DNA of 54,252 nucleotides from Methanoregulaceae archaeon (GTDB taxonomy: Archaea > Halobacteriota > Methanomicrobia > Methanomicrobiales > Methanospirillaceae). Under the pieces are notes generated by a model. It ran no database searches. It was not told where the DNA came from and saw only the letters and a list, made by a program, of their open reading frames with translations. The position numbers and the translations under genes are program-made. Shown here piece by piece: positions 9,080-17,117 of this stretch. Location of the stretch: contig JACTUB010000018.1 in assembly GCA_015660885.1 (NCBI GenBank), forward strand, positions 1 to 54,252, given 5' to 3'. Position 1 is the first letter of the stretch. Each line of letters begins with the position of its first letter.

Positions 9080-9907
9080 ATGGACATCCTGACGATTATT
9101 GCAATTCTGCTCATCCTGATAATTCTCATCGTTCTTATAGCCTTGAGCATCAGAATTGTCCGGCAATGGGAAAGAATAGTAGTGTTATTCCTGGGAAAAT
9201 TTGCAGGGATACGGGGACCCGGGTTGGTTATTATCATTCCGTTTCTCAATACGATCCCGTACATCATTGATATCAGGGTGATCACTACCTCGTTTAATGC
9301 AGAACAAACCCTTACTAAAGATACGGTACCGGTCAATGTTGACGCGGTTCTTTTCTGGCAGGTCTTGGACGTAACAAAAGCTGCGCTCGAAGTTCAGAAT
9401 TACAAGGATTCCGTGCTTCTTGCTGCACAGACAGCACTCAGGGATGTGATTGGGAAGACGATGCTCGCCGATATGCTTGCAGGAAGAGAGATCATTGACA
9501 GTGAACTCCAGAAAATAATTCAACACAGAATTGACGGTTGGGGCATTAATGTTTTATCGGTAGAAATACGGGACGTAGTTATCCCGGTTGATCTCCAGAA
9601 CGCCATGTCCATGCAGGCTCAGGCAGAACGTGAACGTCAGGCACGGGTAATACTCGGCGATTCTGAACGGCAGATTGCCAGGAGTTTTGAGGATGCTGCA
9701 AAGACCTATGCGGGTAATCCGACGGCACTCCACCTGAGGGGGATGAATATGCTCTATGAAGGACTGAAAACAAATAATTCTGTCCTGATACTCGTGCCCT
9801 CATCCATCCTGAATACCATGGGCCTGGGAGACACGACGGGTGTAATTGCACTCGCACAGAACTTAAAGAGGCAAAAAGAGGAAAGTAAAGATAAAACGAT
9901 AGAATAA
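9080..9907 (+). CDS. Slipin / stomatin-like SPFH-domain membrane protein, 275 aa
   Basis: The start at 9080 (MDILTIIAILLILIILIVL) was chosen over the upstream ATG at 8936 because it has GAGG a few bases upstream and gives the usual slipin N-terminus: one membrane hairpin/segment (residues 3-25), then the SPFH domain. Family signatures are clear: IRIVRQWERIVVLFLGKFAG, GPGLVIIIPF, TKDTVPVNVDAVLFW, LRDVIGKTMLADMLAGRE and WGINVLSVEIRDVVIP, followed by the alanine/glutamate-rich helix (MQAQAERERQARVILGDSER). Slipins form oligomeric membrane rings; the usual partner NfeD is not adjacent here. The C-terminus is a short charged tail. Confidence 0.95.
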   Translation: MDILTIIAILLILIILIVLIALSIRIVRQWERIVVLFLGKFAGIRGPGLVIIIPFLNTIPYIIDIRVITTSFNAEQTLTKDTVPVNVDAVLFWQVLDVTKAALEVQNYKDSVLLAAQTALRDVIGKTMLADMLAGREIIDSELQKIIQHRIDGWGINVLSVEIRDVVIPVDLQNAMSMQAQAERERQARVILGDSERQIARSFEDAAKTYAGNPTALHLRGMNMLYEGLKTNNSVLILVPSSILNTMGLGDTTGVIALAQNLKRQKEESKDKTIE

Positions 9908-10400
9908 TGGACAATTCCTCTTTTCCTTCAATGATATGCATTTGCAAAAAAACCCGGGCTGGATGCTTTCCCTGATAATTCTATTTTTAACCCGGTTGGT
10001 TCGATTGGTGAACCAGTAACGATTGATTATTTTATATCTGTGTAACTCCTGTATTGGTAAGAATTGGATTTACGGGTTTTTCCAACATTCGGGGAAATTA
10101 GGATGAAACACAACAAATAATTCTTCACCTCCTCATGCCACGCCTCCTCTAAATCCAATTCCCTTTTTCCAGAATTCAAACTTTTCCCGTCATCGGTAAT
10201 CCTGTTCGCATCTATCAGGTTTCTGGAGGACTTACGTTCCTTCCATAAACACTTCTTCTTTTTGATCTGACAATAATAAGGGCCTCTTAAAAATGGAGGC
10301 CACTGACGGAGGGAGAAGATTCCGGGCACCCAATTTTACTGACTGGTATAACAACCCATTTATCCTTCGGCACATCCATCTCACTTCTGTGGTGAAAACA
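9908..10400. other. Intergenic region, no supported gene
   Basis: Open frames on the minus strand (10027-10329 and 10232-10501) exist but overlap the downstream gene or have no family features. The plus strand just before 10401 carries the leader of the DUF355 gene. Confidence 0.35.
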
Positions 10401-10898
10401 ATGGGTAGATCTCTGGAGTTCAGTTCGGTAACGATTGAAAAACCCGAAGATGTGAATTTCATTCTTGGGCAGTCGCATTTCATCAAGACAGTAGAGGACA
10501 TCTACGAAGCAGTTTCAGGGTCGGTCCCGGGGGCGAAATTTGGCCTGGCATTCTGCGAGTCCTCAGGTGACTGCCTGATCCGTATTGAAGGCAACGACGA
10601 GGAATTAAAAGCGCTGGCACGGGACAATGCCCTCGCGATCGGAGCCGGGCACTCGTTCATCCTCTTTTTACGCGACTGTTTCCCCATCAATGTCCTGAAT
10701 GCGGTAAAAAACATCCAGGAGGTCTGCACGATCTACTGTGCAACGGCAAACCCAGCGGAAGTTATCATCGCCGAATCAGTACAGGGACGGGGGATCATGG
10801 GCGTCATTGATGGCATAAAACCAAAGGGGGTTGAAGGTCCCGATGGAGTTGCCTGGCGGACGGGACTGCTCCGGAAGTTCGGGTATAAAAAGGGATAG
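10401..10898 (+). CDS. DUF355 / adenosine-specific kinase family protein, 165 aa
   Basis: The ATG at 10401 (MGRSLEFSSVTIEKPEDVNF) gives the normal family length of about 160 residues; the longer frame to 10293 adds a non-conserved tail. Family hallmarks are FILGQSHFIKTVEDIYEA, FGLAFCESSGDCLIRIEGND, GHSFILFLRD-FPINVLNA and YCATANPAEVIIAE, ending GRGIMGVIDG. Members of this family (COG1839) form oligomers that bind adenosine or its nucleotides, and some are annotated adenosine-specific kinase; the physiological reaction is not settled. It is 31 bp upstream of a DUF2121 gene on the same strand, so the two are probably co-transcribed. Confidence 0.9.
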   Translation: MGRSLEFSSVTIEKPEDVNFILGQSHFIKTVEDIYEAVSGSVPGAKFGLAFCESSGDCLIRIEGNDEELKALARDNALAIGAGHSFILFLRDCFPINVLNAVKNIQEVCTIYCATANPAEVIIAESVQGRGIMGVIDGIKPKGVEGPDGVAWRTGLLRKFGYKKG

Positions 10899-10929
10899 TG
10901 TTGTCCATGATCCGGGGACGTGCGTTCCA

Positions 10930-11511
10930 ATGAGCCTGGTAATCGCGTTTATCGGGGAATGCGGCGCGGCCATAGCCGGAGACACGAGGGAATTCATAAC
11001 CTGTGGGGACAGGATCCCAACAGAAACCCTTGAGCGTGAGCTCTACAGTGGACAGCTCGTTGCTGATGAAGACGCGGAGAAACGGGCAGGGGAGCTTGGT
11101 GTCTCAATGGCTATCCGGGACGATAAAAGAAAAGTAACCTGCCGGGAAGGCATTCTTGTCGGGGAGGTGAGCGAAACCCACGCTGGCATCACCCAGAAAA
11201 GAAGACTCTATGCAACTGCCGGTGAGTATGCACTTGCCGAGATCAGTGGTTCTGGTATCCGCGTGACCAGGAAAGGGAAAGCAAGTGCATTCGTTGTCCT
11301 GGGAAACCAGATAACCAAAAAGATTGCATATTCCTGCATTCAGGAAAACTGGAAACCCGGGGGAATTCACGATGCAATCAAAATAATCATGCTTTCCATG
11401 AAAAGAGCATCGGATGCGTCTGCATCGGTGAGCGGATCATACGACCTGATACAGACACCCCAGAAGGTCATTCTTTCTGATGAAATTATAACAAATTTTT
11501 TATACTTTTAA
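10930..11511 (+). CDS. DUF2121-like archaeal protein, 193 aa
   Basis: Start at 10930 (MSLVIAFIGECGAAIAGDTR); the frame is open upstream but that part overlaps the preceding gene. The N-terminus, with short strands, small residues and the phrase AAIAGDTREF, resembles the beginning of Ntn/proteasome-like folds, and the protein matches my recollection of the archaeal DUF2121 family, which is largely restricted to methanogens. Other visible conserved-looking parts: GVSMAIRDDKRKVTCREGIL, RRLYATAGEYALAEI, GSYDLIQTPQ. No membrane segment. The job is unknown; a hydrolase role would be inference from the fold resemblance only. Confidence 0.8.
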   Translation: MSLVIAFIGECGAAIAGDTREFITCGDRIPTETLERELYSGQLVADEDAEKRAGELGVSMAIRDDKRKVTCREGILVGEVSETHAGITQKRRLYATAGEYALAEISGSGIRVTRKGKASAFVVLGNQITKKIAYSCIQENWKPGGIHDAIKIIMLSMKRASDASASVSGSYDLIQTPQKVILSDEIITNFLYF

Positions 11512-11527
11512 CAGGCTCAATAACCTT

Positions 11528-11944
11528 ATGGTGCCGGAAGATTCAATCCCAGCAGATTATCGAGCGGCGAAATACCGGCGGAAAGGAAAAAAAGGGACCA
11601 GTAAACAAACAAAAGACCCATCTATCCGTGAAAAAAAAATATCCGGTCCTTGTGTCCCAAAACCTGAAGACATTTCCGGAGAAGTAAAATGCAATTATCC
11701 TGAGTGGCAGAAATTTCTTGAGAGGTACCCCATGATTAATTCGATACAACGGGAAGATTTCCCGGATCAGGGAGTGAGTTTTGTATATGTGGCACACTTT
11801 TACCGCACAAAAAATAATGCGGAAGAAAGTTCCTTCTCCCAGGAAGAGTATGAAGATTTTTTTAAGGAAATCGGGTATGAATATGATTACTCAGGGAATT
11901 TTGATTCCCGATGGTTTGAAGGTATAGGTGTAAAAATCAACTGA
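11528..11944 (+). CDS. Hypothetical protein, 138 aa, basic N-terminus
   Basis: Starts 16 bp after the DUF2121 stop, so probably the third gene of that operon. The first 45 residues are lysine/arginine-rich and likely disordered (YRAAKYRRKGKKGTSKQTKD). The remainder (about 50-138) is a small folded domain rich in aromatic and acidic residues (YPEWQKFLERYPMINSIQRE; FSQEEYEDFFKEIGYEYDYS). I do not recognise it. The basic tail could bind nucleic acid, but nothing in the sequence proves this. Confidence 0.7.
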   Translation: MVPEDSIPADYRAAKYRRKGKKGTSKQTKDPSIREKKISGPCVPKPEDISGEVKCNYPEWQKFLERYPMINSIQREDFPDQGVSFVYVAHFYRTKNNAEESSFSQEEYEDFFKEIGYEYDYSGNFDSRWFEGIGVKIN

Positions 11945-12183
11945 CTGCTGGTTCTGGCAGATTTATAAAGGTCACATAGTGATTCGTTTCAACTGTTTTG
12001 AACCCTTGATATCACTCCTCCAATACCTTTGCCCTTTTTTTTGGGATCATAGCGATGCCGCGCTTGTGAGTTAGGTGCCCGCAGATTATTCCCCCTCCCA
12101 CCTCCATCTCGTATGCTGGCCGTCAGCGACGAGCGCAGCGTTATCGAATTCGACAGCAAAAAAGAGATGATACATCCCGCATA

Positions 12184-12822
12184 CTAAGCCACCCGCCTCC
12201 CCCGCAATAACAAGGCCAGCACCAGCCCGGCAATAAATCCGCCGATGTGTGCCATGTAAGCAACACCGCCGGTATCCACTGAAACCGCGATAGAACCAAT
12301 GCCACTGAAAAACTGTAAGACGATCCAGAACCCGATCACCATCAGTGCGGGCATCTGAACTACCGCATAGCCCAGCAGAACCGTGACCCTGCGCTTCGGG
12401 AACAATAACATATATGCCCCGAGCACACCGGCTATTGCTCCTGATGCTCCCAGATTTGGCACATCTGATCCCATGCTGAATGCCAGCTGTGCGAATGTTG
12501 CCGCAATGCCACAAAGAACGTAAAATGCCAGGTACCGGAGGTGCCCGAACCGGTCTTCCACATTATCCCCGAAGATCCACAGGTACAGCATGTTGCCCCC
12601 GATGTGGACCCACCCGGCATGCATGAACATGGAGGTGAAGATGGTCAGGAAATCGCCGCCGGGGTTGGCAAGGAAGCGGACGGGAACGAATGCCCATGTC
12701 TCAATAAAAAGATCTCCTCCGATTAACTCTACAAGAAAAAAGAGCACGTTGAGCGCGATCAGGGCATACGTAATCACGGGAAACAGTTTTCTTCCGCTAT
12801 TATCATCCCCGATGGGAAACAT
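12184..12822 (-). CDS. Rhomboid-family intramembrane serine protease, 212 aa
   Basis: The start at 12822 (MFPIGDDNSGRKLFPVITYA) is the typical rhomboid beginning; an upstream in-frame ATG at 12963 would add 47 residues with no family match. Six hydrophobic segments are visible. Catalytic features: the HIGGNMLYLWIFG motif (Asn77), GASGAIAG with nucleophile Ser127, and AHIGGFIAG with His192, so the Ser-His dyad is intact. Rhomboids cleave single-pass membrane substrates within the bilayer; the substrate is unknown. The gene converges on the 138-aa gene, 239 bp away. Confidence 0.96.
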   Translation of the reverse strand: MFPIGDDNSGRKLFPVITYALIALNVLFFLVELIGGDLFIETWAFVPVRFLANPGGDFLTIFTSMFMHAGWVHIGGNMLYLWIFGDNVEDRFGHLRYLAFYVLCGIAATFAQLAFSMGSDVPNLGASGAIAGVLGAYMLLFPKRRVTVLLGYAVVQMPALMVIGFWIVLQFFSGIGSIAVSVDTGGVAYMAHIGGFIAGLVLALLLRGRRVA

Positions 12823-13538
12823 GATGGGTATCCTGAACCTACTAGTATCGGATTTATATTTATACGCTATCGTTTTAGTGATAAGAATGGGACAGGGTAT
12901 CAAAGACCAAATCTGGGTTCTCGGGAGAGCAAGAAAAGGAATATTACCAAAAAAATAATACATGAAGATGCATGGAGCCTAAAACGAAAAATTATCAGTA
13001 TCGATGAGGAGAGATGAACGGGGTGCGGGCAATGCATACCGGATTGTCCTGAAGGAGCACTCCAGCTTATTGACTGGAAGGCACGGTTTGTGAGCGACTT
13101 TTTCTGTGACGGGCCCGGGGTGGGTAGCGGGCCTGCCCTCCGTTATAGCCCACTTTCCGTCAAAGAGCTCCGCTCAATTCACCCCCCATCTCCTAATCCA
13201 GCCCCACAGCATTTTTATTCAGCACATTGATAAAACCATTTAAACATCGTCCCAGAGCAAATCCAGACCATAGCTCGCCACTTGGTGCCGACCCCTCCGG
13301 AATCCGGGAATCTCACCCAGCTTTGGGGGTACTATAAAATCGTCCGTTTGGCAAAATACGCCCATTATGAGGACTTTACTAAAAGGAACATGTAGCGGGC
13401 TCCTTTTCGCATGTCAGACACCACTCGGAGTCCTTAAAAAGCCCGGAATGACGTCAGGATTCTGGAGGTTCTGATTCGTTGACAGATTTATCATACGGTG
13501 TCACTTCGTGCATCAGTACCCGGGCGATCATTCCTGCA
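12823..13538. other. Long intergenic region with a candidate structured RNA
   Basis: No protein-coding frame. A TATAAAA at 13333-13339 is followed by nested inverted repeats at 13370-13434, which could be a small RNA. The rest, including a GC-rich patch around 13095-13140, shows nothing I can name. Confidence 0.4.
13360..13440 (+). ncRNA. Candidate small structured RNA
   Basis: The sequence shows a nested hairpin: outer arms AGGACT (13370-13375) and AGTCCT (13429-13434), inner arms AAAAGGA (13381-13387) and TCCTTTT (13401-13407). Alternative pairing ACATG/CATGT exists at 13388-13392 and 13410-13414. A TATAAAA box sits at 13333-13339, the right distance for a start near 13360. There is no coding frame. 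No known RNA family is recognised, so this is inference from structure and promoter spacing. Confidence 0.25.
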
Positions 13539-15311
13539 TTATATATTTCCCGCCCTTTTCACGAGCACTTCTGTATTAACCGTTGCGAGATCACCGGAAA
13601 ATTCGATTTGGTACTCACCCGCATCCCTGATCACGATCTCCTGCTGGGATAACGGGTCCCCATATTTCCTGCCCCATCCTTCCTGATCGTACAGGGTACT
13701 GTCTTTATAGATTTTTACTTCAAACTGTGCAAATTCGTCCGGGCGATCAATGGTTGCGGTATCAATCAGTTTCGCGGCGTCCCGCGGTTCAAACCATTTC
13801 ACATCGGTTATGTTATGGGGGATGACATTATAACGGATAATCATCGGTGGATTTTTTAAATCAAAGGAGATTTTATAAGCATTCTCCGGGTTATACTCGT
13901 AGTTATTTTCGTAAATGGTTATATAATCATTGGGATTAAATAAAAAATTCTCGACTAAAGCCAGTTGGTCGTACTCTTTTCTATGGCTTACAGGACCACC
14001 TGTGTCAGGTTCTGGTATGACGGGTTCAATAGTTACATACTGGGGGGTCGGTTCAGGTGTAGGTTCAGGTGTCAGGAGAGGGGGGATAGGGGTAATCATT
14101 GGTGCGGGTTCCAGAAGCAGGCTTGATCCAGCGGACGTCACATTGCTGATCCCAGCTAAACCTTCCGTTGAATTCCCGGTGTCCGTACCAGGAGCAGAAG
14201 AGAGAGAGAAGACAGCACTGACCAAGACCAGGATTACCAGTATCATTACCCCGAATGTGAGGGAAAAGTATTTTTTATAATGATAATCCTGAGACGGTAT
14301 AACTGAGATGTAATCGGCGGCAGGTGCAACCTGGACTTCGCTGTGCGGCCGGTTATCTACCTTTACGAGAAGACGGTTTTCATCATACCGCCTCCTCACC
14401 AGTCCGGGGTTCTGATAGAGTGTTACGGGAGAATAGTCTGCCTGTGCAGGTTTTATCTTCACTGGTGCTTCGAGAGCGGAAAGGACTTCCAGAGACCTGC
14501 CCATCGGGATCTGACCCTGCGCGATTCGTTCATTGAGCGTATGCAGGGGTTTGAGAAATTCTTCCCAGGAAAAATCAAGATCCCACGCGTCCTGTGTACG
14601 GGGATTTCCTTCCAGCGCCGACTCGAGCTCATCTGTCTCGATTTGATCACGACAACCTTTGAGAAGCGCAGGGATTTCCTCGTCGTTTTCCTCTTTCCCG
14701 AACATTCTGAGTAACGAAATCGCGATAAGGTCGGTAATTTCATCGTTGAAGGTAAGATCAGGTGAAAGCCTGTTGAAGAGTTCTACGAAGCTCGCCAGCT
14801 TTCCGAGAAGGATCCGGGTATCCACGTCTGGACCAAGGTTTTTTTCTATCGCTTTTCCTAAGGGTGAAACAATGGCATTGATCTCATGGGCTGATGTTTT
14901 ATGTAGATCTTCCATTCTCGCCCGGGCTTCCTCATCTGAAATCTTTGAAAATGCACCAATGATAAGGTAATAATTTGCGTCCACACCTTTTTTCCGGAGC
15001 AGGCGGTATATTTTTTCCAAGTCTTCCAGAAAAGCGATGATATCCGTACAAATCCGTAGTCGCATCTGCTCGTTTGCGTCACTGCCCGGGACCTGGGATT
15101 CTATTTCAAACTCCTGTTTTTTCTGGTAAAAAAATAAAAAAACATTGTCGAGGCTATGCCCCTGAATATCAATTACCTGATGTTTATAGAGCTCGAGGAG
15201 AATTTTTATTGAATTTTTTCTGGTTTCGTCAAAAAGACGACAATAATTAGTGCAATAGTGATGGAAGAGCTGGTACTCCTCTTCGCTGAAATGCAGAGTG
15301 ACCCTTCCCAT
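13539..15311 (-). CDS. Single-pass membrane protein with cytoplasmic and surface domains, 590 aa
   Basis: Start MGRVTLHFSEEEYQLFHHYC. Residues 1 to about 240 are a helical soluble domain without a signal peptide (repeated acidic/hydrophobic helices such as KIYRLLRKKGVDANYYLIIG). A linker of about 100 residues follows, then one membrane helix at about 350-370 (LTFGVMILVILVLVSAVFSL). Outside it is a Pro/Thr/Glu stalk (LLTPEPTPEPTP) and a C-terminal beta-rich domain (about 450-590) with strands such as FAQFEVKIYKDS and EYQIEFSGDLATVNTEV. The layout (cytoplasmic sensor or adaptor, membrane helix, extracellular domain) suggests signalling or envelope tethering; no enzyme motif is seen. Family unknown to me. 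Confidence 0.85.
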   Translation of the reverse strand: MGRVTLHFSEEEYQLFHHYCTNYCRLFDETRKNSIKILLELYKHQVIDIQGHSLDNVFLFFYQKKQEFEIESQVPGSDANEQMRLRICTDIIAFLEDLEKIYRLLRKKGVDANYYLIIGAFSKISDEEARARMEDLHKTSAHEINAIVSPLGKAIEKNLGPDVDTRILLGKLASFVELFNRLSPDLTFNDEITDLIAISLLRMFGKEENDEEIPALLKGCRDQIETDELESALEGNPRTQDAWDLDFSWEEFLKPLHTLNERIAQGQIPMGRSLEVLSALEAPVKIKPAQADYSPVTLYQNPGLVRRRYDENRLLVKVDNRPHSEVQVAPAADYISVIPSQDYHYKKYFSLTFGVMILVILVLVSAVFSLSSAPGTDTGNSTEGLAGISNVTSAGSSLLLEPAPMITPIPPLLTPEPTPEPTPQYVTIEPVIPEPDTGGPVSHRKEYDQLALVENFLFNPNDYITIYENNYEYNPENAYKISFDLKNPPMIIRYNVIPHNITDVKWFEPRDAAKLIDTATIDRPDEFAQFEVKIYKDSTLYDQEGWGRKYGDPLSQQEIVIRDAGEYQIEFSGDLATVNTEVLVKRAGNI

Positions 15312-15721
15312 GCATTATAATCATAACAGATCGTATTTTATTTTATCGTGAATTATAAAAAAATATATTCCCGCCTCTGATTATTTTTATTTTATTTCTC
15401 TACTGTTCTGTTTTCCCCTCCCTACCAATATATCTCAAACAATGTATGTCCTTCTTTCCCTCGAGGAAAAAGGCCGTCACTGAACCAGATATACAACTCA
15501 TCCTCGCCAACTCAGGAAAACATGGGCCATCACCGAAGATCCTCCCCATTATCCAATCGGGTAATAAAGAAACCGACAAAATCCTCGCGCTCACCACGAT
15601 ATGATCAAACATTTGGGCGAAGCAGACCGTGACCGCTGACCTCATGGAGGCAAGTTCCATGGAGATGCCTCGCGTTCCAGCCCGGGGAACGGGGTATTTT
15701 AAGAGACCTCCTGCTGCTATC
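15312..15721. other. Intergenic region, no supported gene
   Basis: An AT-rich part at 15330-15400 is compatible with a promoter for the 590-aa gene. A minus-strand frame at 15400-15660 (86 codons) has no family features or ribosome-binding site that I trust. Confidence 0.35.
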
Positions 15722-16168
15722 TCAGCTCTTTTTGAGCTTCATTAAGGTAATATCAAGGACCCCGTTGCACACGCTGAAATGACTGCGGGTTACATCGATG
15801 GGGGACTTCATAATGATGGAAGCAGCCCTTTCATCTAAAAAGATCTCTACCACGTCCTGCATAATTTCGACGTAGGGCGCATTCCTCGTGTCGGGCGGCA
15901 GCCGGGCGGTGATAAACAGAACATCGTCAGAATCAATCGTCTCGTAGGGCAACCGGTGACCATTATCATCTCCGATGACCCTGAATGCCACCGGAGGTAC
16001 AGAGGGGCCGGGTGAGATAATGGTATATCCGATGATACAGGCACGTTCGTCATCGGGAATGTGCCTGATGATCTCTGCAGCAATCTCAGAAATATCGGCA
16101 TTGAGATCATCATTGGGATTATCCTGCTTTTTTATCACGAGTCCCGCCTCCATCCGCAAATGGGACAA
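15722..16168 (-). CDS. Hsp20/alpha-crystallin-like domain protein, 148 aa
   Basis: Beginning MSHLRMEAGLVIKKQDNPND, with an N-terminal helical region. The C-terminal 70 residues read DDVLFITARLPPDTRNAPY, then VEIFLDERAASIIMKSPIDV and SHFSVCNGVLDITLMK. This strand pattern (I-T-A-x-L-P-P ... V-x-I-x-x-D ... ending in N-G-V-L-D-I-T-L) is that of an alpha-crystallin or CS-type beta sandwich, as in archaeal small heat-shock proteins. The N-terminal arm is shorter than usual and there is no I-x-I tail, so an atypical or degenerate Hsp20 is possible. It lies 84 bp downstream of purQ on the same strand. Confidence 0.65.
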   Translation of the reverse strand: MSHLRMEAGLVIKKQDNPNDDLNADISEIAAEIIRHIPDDERACIIGYTIISPGPSVPPVAFRVIGDDNGHRLPYETIDSDDVLFITARLPPDTRNAPYVEIMQDVVEIFLDERAASIIMKSPIDVTRSHFSVCNGVLDITLMKLKKS

Positions 16169-16252
16169 TAGTCCGTCCGGATATTAAATCTTTGCCGCAG
16201 GGTTCCAGAGTATGCCTCCCTAAAAAATTGCCGTGCATACGGGATGGCCATG

Positions 16253-17116
16253 TCACCGGAAATACTCCACAACATTCCGGAACAACTGCATATTCAGCGA
16301 CTCGGTCGGCACCGCCACACCTTCACGTTTCATCCGTTCCTTGCGGAGGGGCCAGTCATACAGGTTCACAAACTCCATCGCCCGTTCCGGGTGCGGCATC
16401 AGCCCGAGCACTTTTCCATCCTCAGATGTGATACCGGCTATATCATCGACTGAACCGTTGGGGTTGGAGGGATACTCCCCCTCAGCCGGGCGCAGATCCT
16501 CCCGGCAGTACGTAAACGTTATCATCTTCTGTCTTTTCAGACGCTGCAGAGTCTCTCTGGAGCAGTAAAAATTGCCCTCGCCATGGGCGACCGGGCAGTA
16601 TATCCTCTCGATGTTACGGGTCCAGAGATTATCAGCTGCGGGCTTCAGGGTTACAAACCGGCATTCCAGCCTCCCGCCCCGGTTGGGCATCAGGGCGATA
16701 TCCCGGTTATACTGTTTATCAAACGCCGGGACAAGCCCGAGGTTTGCCAGAATCTGGAACCCGTTGCAAATCCCAAGCACCAGGTTGTCACCATCCAGAA
16801 ACTCCGTAAGATCTTCCCATACGTTGTTGCGCACCCGGTTTGCATATGCATTGCCAGCTCCAGTGTCGTCCCCATAGGAAAAACCACCGGGGAAGACGAG
16901 CAGCCGGTAGTCCGGGAGCCGGTTCCTTCCTGTTATCAGGTCGTTGATGTGGACAATGTCTGAGGCCATGCCGGCCCGGACAAGCACCTCCTGAGTCTCC
17001 ATCTCGGAGTTTATTCCAAAGCCACTCATGATAATGGCTTTTTCCGGGATCATGTTCCGGGTGGTCATTACCTTTGACGAGGCAGTTCGTTGTGGGGTCC
17101 TGCGTGCAACAACCAT
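16253..17116 (-). CDS. purQ: Phosphoribosylformylglycinamidine synthase, glutaminase subunit PurQ
   Basis: A class I glutamine amidotransferase that supplies ammonia for FGAM formation in purine biosynthesis. Visible signatures: IIMSGFGINSEMETQEVLV, FPGGFSYGDDTGAGNAYANR, the nucleophile loop LGICNGFQILANLGLVP (Cys117) and the His-Glu pair in GLMPHPERAMEF. At 287 residues it is longer than small PurQ (about 225) and resembles the glutaminase domain of large fused PurL enzymes. The start 1 nt after the purL stop indicates translational coupling. An internal ATG (MTTRNMIPEKAIIMSG) could be used instead; the first 16 residues are not conserved. Confidence 0.96.
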   Translation of the reverse strand: MVVARRTPQRTASSKVMTTRNMIPEKAIIMSGFGINSEMETQEVLVRAGMASDIVHINDLITGRNRLPDYRLLVFPGGFSYGDDTGAGNAYANRVRNNVWEDLTEFLDGDNLVLGICNGFQILANLGLVPAFDKQYNRDIALMPNRGGRLECRFVTLKPAADNLWTRNIERIYCPVAHGEGNFYCSRETLQRLKRQKMITFTYCREDLRPAEGEYPSNPNGSVDDIAGITSEDGKVLGLMPHPERAMEFVNLYDWPLRKERMKREGVAVPTESLNMQLFRNVVEYFR

Positions 17117-17117
17117 A

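Noticed and set aside
10027..10329. 100-codon minus-strand frame
   Set aside because: Lysine/serine-rich composition, no family features, ends in the leader region of the DUF355 gene.
15400..15660. 86-codon minus-strand frame
   Set aside because: No recognisable motif, no good ribosome-binding site; could be a remnant but cannot be supported.
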